From the NCBI GenBank assembly GCA_036005845.1, contig DASYQD010000076.1:1-33965 (forward strand): a stretch of 33,965 nt of DNA, read 5' to 3'. Both the position numbers and the translations under genes were made by a program. Below the pieces are notes generated by a model. It had not been told where the DNA came from. It saw nothing but the letters and a program-made list of their open reading frames with translations, and made no database searches. This stretch comes from DASYQD01 sp036005845 (lineage in GTDB: Bacteria > Acidobacteriota > Thermoanaerobaculia > Multivoradales > JAIOJS01). This document shows positions 8,245 through 18,500 of the stretch, one piece after another (position 1 is the first letter of the stretch; each line of letters starts with the position of its first letter).

Positions 8245-10823
8245 GCGAGCGGCGGCTGAAGGTCGGCATCCTCGGCGGCGGCCCCGGCGGCCTCTACTGC
8301 GCGCTGCTGCTGCGCCAGGCGGTGCCCGACGCCGAACTCACGGTAATCGAGCGCAACCGCGCCGACGACACCTACGGCTTCGGCGTCGTCTTCTCCGACG
8401 AGACCCTCGGCGCTTTCCGCGACGCCGACGCCGAGAGCTACCGCGCGATCGCCGCCCGCTTCCGCCGCTGGGACGCCATCGACACCTTCTACCGCGGCAC
8501 CTGCACGGTGTCGCGCGGCCACGGCTTCGCCGCGCTGTCGCGGCGCGAGCTGCTGGCCGTCCTGCAGCAACGCTGCGCCGATCTTGGCGTCATGCTGAGC
8601 TTCGAGCGCGACCTCACTTCGATGGCACAGCTCGCGGCGGACGGGTACGACCTGCTCGTCGCCGCCGACGGCGCCAACAGCCTCGCCCGCCGCGAGCTCG
8701 CCGCCACCCTCGAGCCGCGCATCGAACACGGCCGCACCCGCTTCTGCTGGCTCGGCACCACCCGCCCGCTCGACGCCTTCACCTTCCTCTTCCAAGAGAG
8801 CCCCGCCGGCCTCTTCCAAGTTCACGCCTATCCGTACGACAGCTCGATGGCCACCTGGATCGTCGAGTGCGCCGAATCCACATGGCGCGCGGCCGGCCTC
8901 GCCGACGCCAACGAAGCCGCGACCGTCGCCTACTGCGAGTCGCTCTTCGGACCCTTCCTCCGCGGCCACCGCCTCATCGCGAACCGCTCCCTCTGGCGCA
9001 CCTTCCCCACCATCGCCTGCGCCCGCTGGAACGCCGAGCTCATGGCGCCAGACGCCGCGCGCGCCACGCCCGTCGTCCTCCTCGGCGACGCCGTGCACAC
9101 CGCGCACTTCTCCATCGGCTCGGGCACCAAGCTCGCGATGGAAGACGCCATCGCCCTAGTCGCCGCACTGCGCAATCACGTCCACATCCCAAGCGCGCTC
9201 ACCGCCTATGAGGACGCCCGTCGCGTCGAAGTCGCAAAGCTGCAGAAGGCCGCCAAAACGAGTCGCGAATGGTTCGAAGCCAGCGCCGCCGGCCGCTACC
9301 ACGGCCAACACCCGCTCCAACTCACCTTCAACATGATGACCCGCAGCAAGCGGATCACCTACGACAACCTCGCCGAGCGCGACCCTGCCCTGGTCGACGC
9401 CATCAACTCTTTCTACTCCCACACCGACGGCGCGCCGGTCACGTACACCTGCAACACCGCTGACGATTGCCTCGGCCCCACCACAGTGGTTTGGCGAGTG
9501 AATGAGGACGGCAGCCGCTCCGCTCCGGATAGCGAGGCTGGCGAAAGCGCCATGGGGCGCGCCGGGGGGAGGGCTCCCGGTCGCGCGGAGCCGTCCTCGG
9601 CGAGCACGAACGGGATACCCACCGGCAAGCGGGGGCCCCATGGCGCCACCACGGCAGCCTCAACCACCACTCCGACTCCGTCTCCGCCTCCGACTCCCTC
9701 GTTTACGTCCGGTTCTGCCTCCGCTCCGCCTCCGATCTTTGTTCCCTTCCGCGTCCGCTCACTCGAGCTCGCCAACCGCATCGTCGTCTCCCCCATGTGC
9801 CAATACTCCGCAGTAGGCGGCACCGTCAACGACTGGCACCTGGTGCACCTGGGCAGCCGCGCCCTAGGCGGCGCCGGCCTCGTCATCGCCGAGATGACCG
9901 ACGTCGAGCCCGAAGGCCGCATCACCCTCGGCTGCGCCGGCATGTACGCCCACGACCACGTCGACGCCTGGCGCCACATCGTCGAGTTCGTCCACACCCG
10001 CTCCGCCGCCAAGATCGGCGTGCAGCTCGCCCACGCCGGCCGCAAGGGCTCGACGCATCACCCGTGGGAAGGCGATGCCGACCTCCCGCTCACCGCCGCC
10101 GAAGGCGCCTGGCAGACGCTCGCTCCCTCGCCGCTTCCCTTCAAACCCGACTGGCCCCCGCCGCGCGAGATGGATGCTGCCGACCTCGAGCGCGTGCGCG
10201 CCGCCTTCGCGCGCGGCGCGCAGTGGGCCGACGAAGCCGGCTTCGACTGGATCGAGATCCACATGGCGCACGGCTACCTCCTGTCGAGCTTCCTCTCGCC
10301 GCTCGCCAACGTGCGCCGCGACGACCACGGCGGCAGCCTCGAGAACCGCATGCGCTGGCCGCTGTCGGTGTTCGCCGCCGTGCGCGACGCCTGGCCGCAA
10401 CACAAACCGATCTCCGTGCGCCTCACCGCCTCCGACTGGATGCCCGACGGCAGCGGCATGACCCCCGACGACGCGGTGATCGTGGCGCGCGAGCTGCGCC
10501 GCCTCGGCTGCGACCTCATCGACGTCTCCTCGGGCGGCAACTCGCCGCTGTCGCAGGTCGAGTACGGCCGCATGTACCAGGTGCCCTTCGCCGACCAGAT
10601 CCGCCACGAGGCGCGCGTGCCGGTGATGGCGGTCGGCGCGCTGCTCGGCGCCGATCACGCCAACACCGTGCTCGCCGCGGGCCGCGCCGACCTCGCGGTG
10701 ATGGCGCGGCCGCACCTCGCCGATCCCTACCTCACTGTCCACGCCGCGGCGCGGTACGACCAGGCCGACTATCCATGGCCAGGGCAGTATCAGCGCGGAC
10801 GCCCGCGCAAGGACGCCAAGTAG
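8229..10823 (+). CDS. Bifunctional aryl-CoA monooxygenase/reductase (2-aminobenzoyl-CoA or salicylyl-CoA type)
   Basis: A GTG at 8229, overlapping DUF72 by 16 bases, gives 864 residues. Residues 12-400 are a class A FAD monooxygenase: dinucleotide motif GGGPGG at 16-21, the LLVAADGANS motif, and LLGDAVHTAHFSIGSG with Asp287. Residues 502-864 are a complete OYE-type flavin reductase (MCQYSAVGG, HMAHGYLLSSFLSP with His678 and His681). This fusion is the architecture of 2-aminobenzoyl-CoA monooxygenase/reductase of Azoarcus evansii and of salicylyl-CoA 5-hydroxylase/oxidoreductase homologues; it hydroxylates C5 of the ring and then reduces it. The protein is some 80-90 residues longer than I expect for the family, because of a Gly/Arg/Ser- then Pro/Thr-rich linker at about 425-501 that contains an inverted repeat in the DNA. 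The choice between amino- and hydroxy-benzoyl-CoA is not decidable here. Confidence 0.92.
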   Translation: MERALSERRLKVGILGGGPGGLYCALLLRQAVPDAELTVIERNRADDTYGFGVVFSDETLGAFRDADAESYRAIAARFRRWDAIDTFYRGTCTVSRGHGFAALSRRELLAVLQQRCADLGVMLSFERDLTSMAQLAADGYDLLVAADGANSLARRELAATLEPRIEHGRTRFCWLGTTRPLDAFTFLFQESPAGLFQVHAYPYDSSMATWIVECAESTWRAAGLADANEAATVAYCESLFGPFLRGHRLIANRSLWRTFPTIACARWNAELMAPDAARATPVVLLGDAVHTAHFSIGSGTKLAMEDAIALVAALRNHVHIPSALTAYEDARRVEVAKLQKAAKTSREWFEASAAGRYHGQHPLQLTFNMMTRSKRITYDNLAERDPALVDAINSFYSHTDGAPVTYTCNTADDCLGPTTVVWRVNEDGSRSAPDSEAGESAMGRAGGRAPGRAEPSSASTNGIPTGKRGPHGATTAASTTTPTPSPPPTPSFTSGSASAPPPIFVPFRVRSLELANRIVVSPMCQYSAVGGTVNDWHLVHLGSRALGGAGLVIAEMTDVEPEGRITLGCAGMYAHDHVDAWRHIVEFVHTRSAAKIGVQLAHAGRKGSTHHPWEGDADLPLTAAEGAWQTLAPSPLPFKPDWPPPREMDAADLERVRAAFARGAQWADEAGFDWIEIHMAHGYLLSSFLSPLANVRRDDHGGSLENRMRWPLSVFAAVRDAWPQHKPISVRLTASDWMPDGSGMTPDDAVIVARELRRLGCDLIDVSSGGNSPLSQVEYGRMYQVPFADQIRHEARVPVMAVGALLGADHANTVLAAGRADLAVMARPHLADPYLTVHAAARYDQADYPWPGQYQRGRPRKDAK
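9534..9661. repeat. Inverted repeat inside the linker of the monooxygenase/reductase gene
   Basis: Two perfect 12-bp arms, 9547-9558 and 9635-9646 (each holding CCATGG), are flanked by perfect 7-bp outer arms at 9534-9540 and 9655-9661. The loop is about 76 bases. The element coincides with the unusual linker between the two enzyme domains and is read through in frame. It is followed by low-complexity CCG-ACT/TCT-type codons that give a Pro/Thr/Ser stretch. It shares no obvious core with the intergenic copies at 2929-3342. Confidence 0.7.
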
Positions 10824-10845
10824 CGGCTCACGCGGCGCACGCTCG

Positions 10846-12081
10846 TCAGCGTCGAAAGCGGCGCGCGAAGAGCCGGCGGTCGAGGAGGCCGAAAGCGAAG
10901 TCGTCGTCGGCCACCCAGGCGACGATCCAGGAGTCGCCGGCCGCCGCCGCGACGGCGCAGGTAACGCTGGGGAAGTCGGCGCTCGCCGGCGAAGTGAGGT
11001 CGAAGGGCTCGACGGCGAGCGCGCTGCGTTGCAGGACGGCCGCGTGGGTGGTGGTGGATCCGCCCGACAAGCCCGGCAACCGCGTCCACAGCACGAGGGC
11101 GTTGCCCGCCGCATCCACGGCGACGCTGTCGGGAGCCAGTGCGAACTCGGTAGTGTCCTGGTCGAGGACGACCGACTCCTGCAGCGGCCGATCGGCGGCG
11201 TCGAAGGTGCGCAGCAGCAGCAGCTCCGGTTGCGGAGCGCCGTGCTCGCGCTCGATGCGGTAGGCCACGGCGAGGGTGCCGTCGTCGCCGAGCGCGAGCG
11301 TGTAGGTGCTAAGGAACCCGCGCTCGCCGGGAGGCGCGACGAGCTGGAAGGTGCGCCCCTGCGGCCGGCCGAGCACGTCGAAACGGCGCGCCACGAGCAC
11401 GCCGCCGGCGAAGTCCTCTAGCTGCTGGTGCCAGAAGACGAGGAAGGAGCCGTCGGCCGCATGCACGACGCCTCCGAAGATCGGCGCCCGGCCGCGCGGA
11501 GTACCGATCTTCACCGGCGGCCGCGCCGCGCCGCCCTCCTCGTCGAGGAGCTGCACGTTCACGGCCCGGCGCGCGATCCAGCCGGCGACGAAGCCGCCCA
11601 CCGGTCGCGGGCTGAGCTCGAGTGGCGCGTGGCCCAGGTCGACGACCGCGCCAACAGCGGCACCGTCCGCGTCCCGCTCGCCGGCGAAGAAGGTGCGGCG
11701 GCGGACGCCGTCGAAGTCCCTCCAAAGAAGCGTGTAGCCCGCGGGGTGCGCGGCCAGCGAGACGCGGTCGATGCGGAAACGCGGCCGCTGCGCGATGACG
11801 TGTGCGGGATCGAGCAGACCAGCGGAGTCGGCGGTGCGCAAGACCAGCTCGCTCTTGTTGGCTGAGTCGCCCCGAACCCACGTCAAGGCGGAGCTGCCGT
11901 CGTCGCGGCCGGCCAGGACGGGGCAGCTGAAGTCGAGGGCCAGCGGCGAGTCGAGAGCGGTCTCGGGACCGAGTGGAACGGGCGCGGCGGCGGCCGGCAG
12001 CGCGCGGCTCGTCAACGCGGCCGCGCCGGCGAGCGCCCACGAAGCGAGTCGGTGCGACCGCGAGCGAGGGGTGGTCGTCAT
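10846..12081 (-). CDS. Exported protein of unknown function (probable beta-rich repeat protein)
   Basis: The minus-strand ATG at 12081 is preceded by a good Shine-Dalgarno (GGAGG, 7 bases upstream), giving 411 residues. The N-terminus has Arg residues followed by a hydrophobic run and an Ala-rich cleavage region near residue 33, a standard Sec signal peptide. The mature part alternates short hydrophobic strands with turns (for example GGFVAGWIARR, GSFLVFWHQQ, GTLAVAYRIE, GNALVLWTRL, DSWIVAWVAD), spaced about 50 residues apart, which suggests a beta-propeller. I do not recognise a named family. It lies convergent to the monooxygenase/reductase gene, with 22 bp between them, and divergent from the ligase gene. 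It lacks the DGFE(S/T)G tail seen in the two secreted proteins further on. Confidence 0.82.
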   Translation of the reverse strand: MTTTPRSRSHRLASWALAGAAALTSRALPAAAAPVPLGPETALDSPLALDFSCPVLAGRDDGSSALTWVRGDSANKSELVLRTADSAGLLDPAHVIAQRPRFRIDRVSLAAHPAGYTLLWRDFDGVRRRTFFAGERDADGAAVGAVVDLGHAPLELSPRPVGGFVAGWIARRAVNVQLLDEEGGAARPPVKIGTPRGRAPIFGGVVHAADGSFLVFWHQQLEDFAGGVLVARRFDVLGRPQGRTFQLVAPPGERGFLSTYTLALGDDGTLAVAYRIEREHGAPQPELLLLRTFDAADRPLQESVVLDQDTTEFALAPDSVAVDAAGNALVLWTRLPGLSGGSTTTHAAVLQRSALAVEPFDLTSPASADFPSVTCAVAAAAGDSWIVAWVADDDFAFGLLDRRLFARRFRR

Positions 12082-12206
12082 CGTTCGTCCTCCGCATCGA
12101 TGACGCGCGAATGCCGCGTGCGATCGATCGTGAGCGGGCCCCCCGTGTGCACAGGCCGGCTCGGCGCCGCTGGGCTAGGATCCGACGCGCTTCTCCACCC
12201 GCACCG

Positions 12207-13790
12207 ATGCAGCCCGACCCCGCAGCGCCGCTCTACGAGCCGCCCGAGGACTTGAACCTCGCGGACTACCTGCTCGACGCGCGCATCCGCGAAGGGCTGG
12301 GCGACAAGGAGGCGCTGCGGCTCGACGACCGCTCGCTGACCTATCGCGAGGTGCAGGCGCTCGCCAACCGCGCTGCGCAGGCGATGGCGCGCGCCGGCCT
12401 GCAGCAGGAGGAGCGCGTGCTGCTCGGTCTCGTCGACGGGCCGGAGTTCGTCGCCTGCCTCTTCGGCGCGCTCAAGCTCGGCGCGGTGGTGGTGATGGCG
12501 AACCCGCAGCTCTCCGAGGCCGAGCTCGCCGGCATCCTCGCCTACAGCCGGGCGCGGCTCGCGGTCGTCGACGCGAGCGTGCTGCCGACGTGGGAGGCGG
12601 CGGCGCGCGGCAGCCATTTCGTGCGCCGCTTGCTCGTGGCCGGCGAGCTGAACCCCGCGTCGCCGCATGCGCGCCTCGCCGACGAGCTCGCCGCCGCCGA
12701 CGATCGCTTCGAAAACGTTGCCACTCACCGTGACGACCCCGCCATCTGGCTCTTCTCCGGCGGCACCACCGGCCGCCCGAAGGCCGTCGTGCAGACCCAC
12801 CGCTCGTACGCCAACACCACCGAGTGCTACGCCAAGCGCGCCGTCGGCTACCGCGCCGACGACGTGACGATGGCGGTGCCCAGCCTCTACTTCGGCTACG
12901 CCACCGGCTCGAACCTGTTCTTCCCGTTCTCGGTCGGCGCCACCTCGGTGCTCTTCCCCGAGGCGCGCACGCCGGAGGTGGTGTTCGCCAAGGCGGCGCG
13001 CCACCGGCCCACCATCCTCGTCAACGTGCCGACGATGGTCGCGCGCATGGTGCAGCACGCCGACGAGCATCCGGAGGTCGTGGCGAGCCTCGCCAACCTG
13101 CGCTTCGCCACCTCCGCCGGCGAGGCACTTCCGGTGTCGCTTTACGAGCGCTGGCGCGCCACCTTCGGCGCCGAGTTGCTCGACGGCCTCGGCACCGCCG
13201 AGATGTGGCACATCTTCCTCACCAACCTGCCCGGCGAGGTGCGGCCGGGCACGCTCGGCCGCGCCGTCCCCGGCTTCGAGGTGCGCGCCTGCGACGACGA
13301 AGGCCGCGAGCTGCCGCGCGGCGAGGTGGGCCGCCTCTGGGTGCGCGGCGGCTCGCGCGCCATCGCCTACTGGCAGAACCTGCCGCAGACCCTCGAGACG
13401 TTTCGCGGCGAATGGGTGGCGCTGGGCGATCTCGTCAAGGTGGACGACGACGGCTACGTCATCTACTGCGGCCGCGCCGACGACGTGCTGAAGGTGGGCG
13501 GCAAGTGGTGCACGCCGGGCGAGATCGAATCGTGCCTGCTCCAGCACCCGGCCGTGCGCGAGTGCGCCGTCGTCGGCGCCGAGGACGAGGCCGGGCTCAC
13601 CAAGCCGGTCGCCTTCGTCATCGCCGCCGATGACGCGCCGGCGGATCTCGCGGCCGAACTCAAGGCCTTCGTTCTCGCGCGCCTGGCCGCCTACAAGCAC
13701 CCGCGGCGCGTGATCGTCACCGACTCGCTGCCGCGCACTCACCTCGGCAAGATCGATCGCGGCAAGCTACGCGCGCTGGCGCGTGCTTGA
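12207..13790 (+). CDS. Aryl-CoA ligase of the benzoate-CoA ligase family (probable 2-aminobenzoate or related ligase)
   Basis: The ATG at 12207 gives 527 residues; an earlier in-frame start at 11973 would run antisense through the signal-peptide gene and was rejected. The protein is an adenylate-forming (AMP-binding) enzyme: P-loop FSGGTTGRPKAV (residues 183-194), the YFGYATGSNLFFPFSVGA block typical of benzoate-CoA ligases, LGTAEMWHIF, the hinge region GRADDVLKVGGKWCTP and the C-terminal catalytic Lys515 in RTHLGKIDRGK. It would activate an aromatic acid to its CoA thioester with ATP and CoA. Because a monooxygenase/reductase of the 2-aminobenzoyl-CoA type is close by, anthranilate or salicylate is the likely substrate. 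A TAGGAT hexamer at 12176-12181 may be its -10 box; no clear -35 was found. Confidence 0.92.
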   Translation: MQPDPAAPLYEPPEDLNLADYLLDARIREGLGDKEALRLDDRSLTYREVQALANRAAQAMARAGLQQEERVLLGLVDGPEFVACLFGALKLGAVVVMANPQLSEAELAGILAYSRARLAVVDASVLPTWEAAARGSHFVRRLLVAGELNPASPHARLADELAAADDRFENVATHRDDPAIWLFSGGTTGRPKAVVQTHRSYANTTECYAKRAVGYRADDVTMAVPSLYFGYATGSNLFFPFSVGATSVLFPEARTPEVVFAKAARHRPTILVNVPTMVARMVQHADEHPEVVASLANLRFATSAGEALPVSLYERWRATFGAELLDGLGTAEMWHIFLTNLPGEVRPGTLGRAVPGFEVRACDDEGRELPRGEVGRLWVRGGSRAIAYWQNLPQTLETFRGEWVALGDLVKVDDDGYVIYCGRADDVLKVGGKWCTPGEIESCLLQHPAVRECAVVGAEDEAGLTKPVAFVIAADDAPADLAAELKAFVLARLAAYKHPRRVIVTDSLPRTHLGKIDRGKLRALARA

Positions 13791-13802
13791 GCGGGCCGTT
13801 CG

Positions 13803-15446
13803 CTACGGCAAGGCGGACGACCAGCGATCCATCGCGCCTGTCTCGAAGCCGTCGGTGAAGACTCTCGTCTCGCTGTAGAGCACGACCGCGGCGCCGGCGT
13901 TCTGGGTCCCCGGCTGGTCGTACCACGGGACACCGATGACGAGGTCGGGGTGGCCGGAGCCATCGAAGTCGCCGGCGCCGAGTGCGTGGCCCGCCGCCTG
14001 GCCGTGCTGATTGGGATTGCCGGGAACCCCTTCCCAACCGATCGCCAACAGGTGGTGGCGCGGCGACGCGCCCAGCGACGGCGCGGCGCCCATGATGACG
14101 GTCACCGCTCCGAGGTCCGTCCCGGCCCAGTCGTCGAGGTCATGTCCGATGGCGAGATCGTTGCGTCCATCGCCATCGAAGTCCCCGGCGGCGAACGCGT
14201 ATCCGAAGCGGTCGCCGGCGCCATCGTGGGCGGCGCCACCGTGGATCATGCTCTGCGTCAGCCGGTCGGTGCGGGAGAGGTCGAACCACCACGGATCGGG
14301 AGCGCCATAGGCGACGTCGATGGCGCCGGGGCCAATCGTCGTCGCGGTCCCACCGCGGTAGGGACTGCCGACCGCCAGATCGGCGAAGCCGTCGCCGTCG
14401 AAGTCACCCGCGGCGAGCGCCAAGCCGAGAGAGTCACCCGTGACGGGTTCTTCGCCGAGCGCACCCGGCAGCCAGAAAGCGCTGTTGGCGAAGATGAGCC
14501 CCCACTGGCTGCCCATCACGATCTCGACGGCCCCGCTCGCCTGGTTCTCGCCTGGCACGCCGACGGCGAGATCGTCGAAGCCGTCGGCGTCGAAGTCGCC
14601 CGCGGCAACGGCGGCGCCGAAAAAATCGCCCGATTCCACCGCGTCGTAGATGCCGAACGAGTCCTGCGAGATCCTGTAGCCGAAGAACGGCAGCAGCCCG
14701 TTCGCCCTGCCGTGCGCCACGAAGACGGCCCCGCCGGCGACCCAGTTCGATTCGGAGACGCGCTCGCACGCGAAGGGGTCACTGATCGCCAGGTCGGCAT
14801 GACCGTCGGCATCGAAATCACCCGCGGCGAGCGCAGATCCGAAAGCCGGGGAGTAGGGGTACGGACAGGTGTGGTCGCCTCCTCCGGCGACCACCTCGTC
14901 GATGACGTCCGGCGATTCGCCGCTCAGTCCGACGGCGCTGCCTGAGTACACCCATACCACCCCATACTGCGACCCGCTCGGGCTCTGCGGAGAGCCGACC
15001 GCCAAATCGTCGAAGCCATCGCCATCGAAGTCCCCGGCGGCGAGCGCCGTCCCGAAGTTGCCCGAGTCTGCCGAAGACACCCCTCCCGTCCCGGCAAAGA
15101 CCGCGACGACCGGCCCGAGGCCGTCCGCGCGGCGACCGTGGCGCACGACGACGGACCCGCTCGGCGCGCCGCTCCCGTCGCGGTCGGCAGGAACCCCGAT
15201 GGCGAGGTCGTCGACGCCGTCGCCGTTGAAATCACCCACCGCGAACGCCGCCCCGAACAGATCCCCGCTGTTGCCCGGCGGGCTGGGGCCTTGGTTGTCG
15301 AGCCACTGCGCCCCCTCGGTGGTGAGGCCGATGGGCCCGAGCTGGGCGATCAGCGGCCCGGCCAAGGTGCCAAGGAGGGCGCCGTACGCCATCGCCAACT
15401 TCGTCGTGACGCCGATCCACGCCCGTCCTTGGTTTGGGACTCTCAT
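13803..15446 (-). CDS. Secreted FG-GAP (integrin-type) propeller protein with C-terminal tail
   Basis: This is a 547-residue minus-strand gene with an N-terminal hydrophobic signal segment (residues about 15-35). Seven repeats with the calcium-binding pattern GDFdGDGfdDLAvG follow, each about 60-75 residues apart: GDFNGDGVDD, GDFDGDGFDD, GDFDADGHAD, GDFDADGFDD, GDFDGDGFAD, GDFDGDGRND and GDFDGSGHPD. Seven is the number needed for a closed beta-propeller. The DNA under the repeats is itself repetitive (14167-14194 and 15017-15044 share about 28 identical bases). The protein ends with VFTDGFETGAMDRWSSALP, a tail of the same form as that of the neighbouring P-domain protein. It is likely extracellular or surface-attached, with a structural or adhesive role; no enzyme motif is visible. 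Confidence 0.93.
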   Translation of the reverse strand: MRVPNQGRAWIGVTTKLAMAYGALLGTLAGPLIAQLGPIGLTTEGAQWLDNQGPSPPGNSGDLFGAAFAVGDFNGDGVDDLAIGVPADRDGSGAPSGSVVVRHGRRADGLGPVVAVFAGTGGVSSADSGNFGTALAAGDFDGDGFDDLAVGSPQSPSGSQYGVVWVYSGSAVGLSGESPDVIDEVVAGGGDHTCPYPYSPAFGSALAAGDFDADGHADLAISDPFACERVSESNWVAGGAVFVAHGRANGLLPFFGYRISQDSFGIYDAVESGDFFGAAVAAGDFDADGFDDLAVGVPGENQASGAVEIVMGSQWGLIFANSAFWLPGALGEEPVTGDSLGLALAAGDFDGDGFADLAVGSPYRGGTATTIGPGAIDVAYGAPDPWWFDLSRTDRLTQSMIHGGAAHDGAGDRFGYAFAAGDFDGDGRNDLAIGHDLDDWAGTDLGAVTVIMGAAPSLGASPRHHLLAIGWEGVPGNPNQHGQAAGHALGAGDFDGSGHPDLVIGVPWYDQPGTQNAGAAVVLYSETRVFTDGFETGAMDRWSSALP

Positions 15447-15519
15447 GGCCGGTACGCGTCATCCGCGGCGGGCAGTGCTCATGGCGACCCCGTGCCGCCC
15501 GCGAGCGAGGCCCCTGCAG

Positions 15520-15548
15520 TTGGCCGTTTGCGGAGTCCGGTGTACCAT
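15520..15548 (+). promoter_or_regulatory. Candidate sigma-70-type promoter for the P-domain protein gene
   Basis: TTGGCC (15520-15525) and TACCAT (15543-15548) are separated by 17 bases and each matches 4 of 6 consensus positions. Initiation would fall near 15555, leaving a leader of about 43 bases that contains the strong Shine-Dalgarno before the ATG at 15598. Confidence 0.45.
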
Positions 15549-15597
15549 CGGCGGCCCCCCGGCCTCACACAACCCCCCGGAGCGAGGAGAAGGACTG

Positions 15598-18500
15598 ATG
15601 CGCGACTCACGTCCGTCGATCCACATGACCGGTCCGTGGATCCGCTGGTCAGCGGTCACGACTGCCGTCGCGGCGTCGATCCTGCTCTCCACCGCGCCGC
15701 TGCACGCCGCGCGCGGCAACAAGGTACTGGCAATCCCGGAGGATGCATTTCCGACCAGCATCCGCTACGAGGGCCAGGCGAAGGCCGCCGATGGCCGCCC
15801 GCTCGAGGGCAAGCACGTCGTCGACGTTGCCGTCTTCGACAAGAGCGGCGCGACGCAACTGTGGAGCGAGCGGTTCGAGAACGTGGCGGTGAGCGCCGGC
15901 CAGTTCGCCGTCGACATCGGCGCCGGCCAGCGCCTCGGCGCCTGGCCGATCGCGTCGATGCAAGCCGTCTTCGCCAGCAACTACCAGGTCGAGCTGGAGG
16001 TCACCTTCGACGGCACCAAGTTCGGGCCGCGCGTCGGGCTGCTGCCCGCCGGTCACTCGCTGGAGAGCCGCATGGTCATCGACGGCCTGCGCCAACCCAA
16101 CGACGGCCAGCGGCACTGGAACTGGTACGACCACCGATCGGACGTCTCCTCGTTCCAGGCCGCCGTGCTGAGCCCCGGTGCGTCGGGACAGCGGAGCGAC
16201 GAGAGCGGCCCCAACCGCGCCCGCCCGTTCCTGCTCAAGATGGAAGGCCCGTGGCTGAGCCGCCCGGTGCGCGAGCTGCCGCTGGCGGCCGACGATCCGC
16301 TTCCCGCCGCGCGCGGCGAGGAGGGAGAGCGGCCGGCAGTCGACGCGGAGCTCGAGAACGGCGTGGCGGTGAAGGAGATCAACCCGCCGCGGCACGAGAG
16401 CCTCGTCGACGAGCTGGGACGGCCGTTCGGCACCGTCGCCAGACAGGAGGCGGACGAGCTCGCCATCCGCTCGCGTCAGGCAGCAATGGGCCCTCAACTG
16501 CAGACGCCCAGCCCCAGCGTCAATTTCGAAGGCGTCAACAACATCGACGGCTTCTACCCGCCCGACATCGAGATGGCGGTGGGTCCGAATCACATCGTCC
16601 AGGTCACCAACGTGTCCTTCGCGATCTACGACAAGACCGGCGCGGTGGTGAACGCCCCCGTGCACACCAACCAGCTCTGGAGCGGCATGCCGGCGTCGGA
16701 GCCCTGCCGGACCGAGAACGACGGCGACGCCATCTTCCTCTACGACCGGCACGCCAACCGCTGGGTGCTGACCCAGTTCGCGGTCCCCAGCGGCTCGGAG
16801 CGCGTCTGCTTCGCGGTGTCGACGACCAGCGATCCGACCGGCACGTACTACCTCTACGCCATGCCGTCGCAGCGCTTCCCGGACTACTTCAAGATCGGCG
16901 TCTGGCCCGACCCGGCGAACAACGCTTATTTCTTGGGCACCAACTCGGGCCAGCAGGGTCAGTACGACGTGTACGCCATCGACCGTGACCACCTGCTGTC
17001 AGGCAGCCTGCCGCGCACCGCGCAGTTCTTCCAGAGCATGCCCAACCTGCAGATGCCGGCCGACAACGACGGGCCCAACCCGCCGCCGGCCGGCTCGCCG
17101 GGGATCTTCTACAGCTTCCGCGACGGCGGCGAGCCCTACTTCGGCAGCCCACCTGCGGACAGCCTCGACATCCGCGAATACCACATCGACTGGAGCAACT
17201 CGGCCAACTCCACCTTCACCCTGGTGCAGAGCCTCACCGCCGCCGACGGATTCGCCAACTTCAACTGGACGATCTGCGGCTTCTTCGTCAACAACTGCCT
17301 GCCGCAGCCGGGAACGTCGGTGGCCATCGACAGCGCTTCCTGGTGGCCGATGCAGCGGCTGGCCTATCGGAACTTCGGCACCAGCCAGTCGCTCGTCGGC
17401 GCCTGGACCGTCGACACCATGGCGAGCGGCAACCACGCGGCCCCGCGCTGGTTCGAGCTGCGGCGTACGACGCAGACCAGCGGCAACTGGTCGATCTTCC
17501 AGCAGGGCACGCACTCGCCGGACGGCGACAGCGGCGACCATCGCTGGATGCCGTCGATCGCCATGGACGGCAGCGCCAACATCGCCATCGGCTTCAGCGC
17601 CGTCAACGCCGCTACCAACACCTTCCCGAGCATCCGCTACGCGGCCCGCCTCGCCGGCGACACCCCCGGAACGCTGCAGACCGAGGTCGTGATGCAGGCC
17701 GGCAGCGGCTCGCAGACGGGCTCGGCCGGCCGTTGGGGCGACTACTCGGCGATGGAGATCGACCCCGTCGACGACTGCACCTTCTGGTACACGAACGAGT
17801 ACCTGACGACGACCGGCGGCGCACCGTGGCGCACGCGCATCGCCGCCTTCCGCTTCCCCTCCTGCGGCAGCCCGGAGTTCTCGCTCAACGCCACGCCTTC
17901 CGTGATGACCGTGTGCGCCCCCAACAACGCGGTGTACACCGTCAACGCGGCCTATTTCGGCGGCCTCACCGACGCCATCAACCTCTCGGCGAGCGGCAAC
18001 CCCGCCGGCACCACGGTCGGCTTCTCCACCACCCCGCTCACCACCGGCAGCCTCTCCAGCACGATGACCATCAGCGGCATCACCGCCGCCAACAACGGGC
18101 TGCACTCGATCACGGTGACCGGCGACACCGGCACCATCAACCACAACTCGGTGGTGCAGCTGCAGGTCGGCGGCCCGCTTGCGCCGACGCTGGTGAGCCC
18201 GGCCGACTCCTCGACGCCGGCGACGACGCAGCCGACGTTCCAGTGGAGCTCGGTCGTCAGCGCGACGGGCTACACGATCGAGATCGCCACCGACGCGGCG
18301 TTCACCACCATCGTCAGCACCGGCACGCCCAGCGGCACCAGCTTCACCCCCGCCGCAGCGCTCGCCGTCGGCACCCAACACTGGTGGCGGGTGCGGGCGA
18401 CCAACGGTTGCGGCAGCGGTCCCAATTCGGCGGTCCGCACGTTCACCACGCCGGTGGTCTACTGCCGCACCCTCAGCCTGGCCATTCCCGACGGCGTCGC

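Noticed and set aside
11973..12206. Upstream start for the aryl-CoA ligase
   Set aside because: The added residues are Arg-rich, overlap the signal-peptide gene on the other strand, and are not part of the ligase fold.
14869..15597. N-terminal extension of the P-domain protein gene
   Set aside because: The frame is open, but it is antisense to the FG-GAP repeats and lacks a signal peptide. The ATG at 15598 has a strong Shine-Dalgarno and a proper signal peptide.
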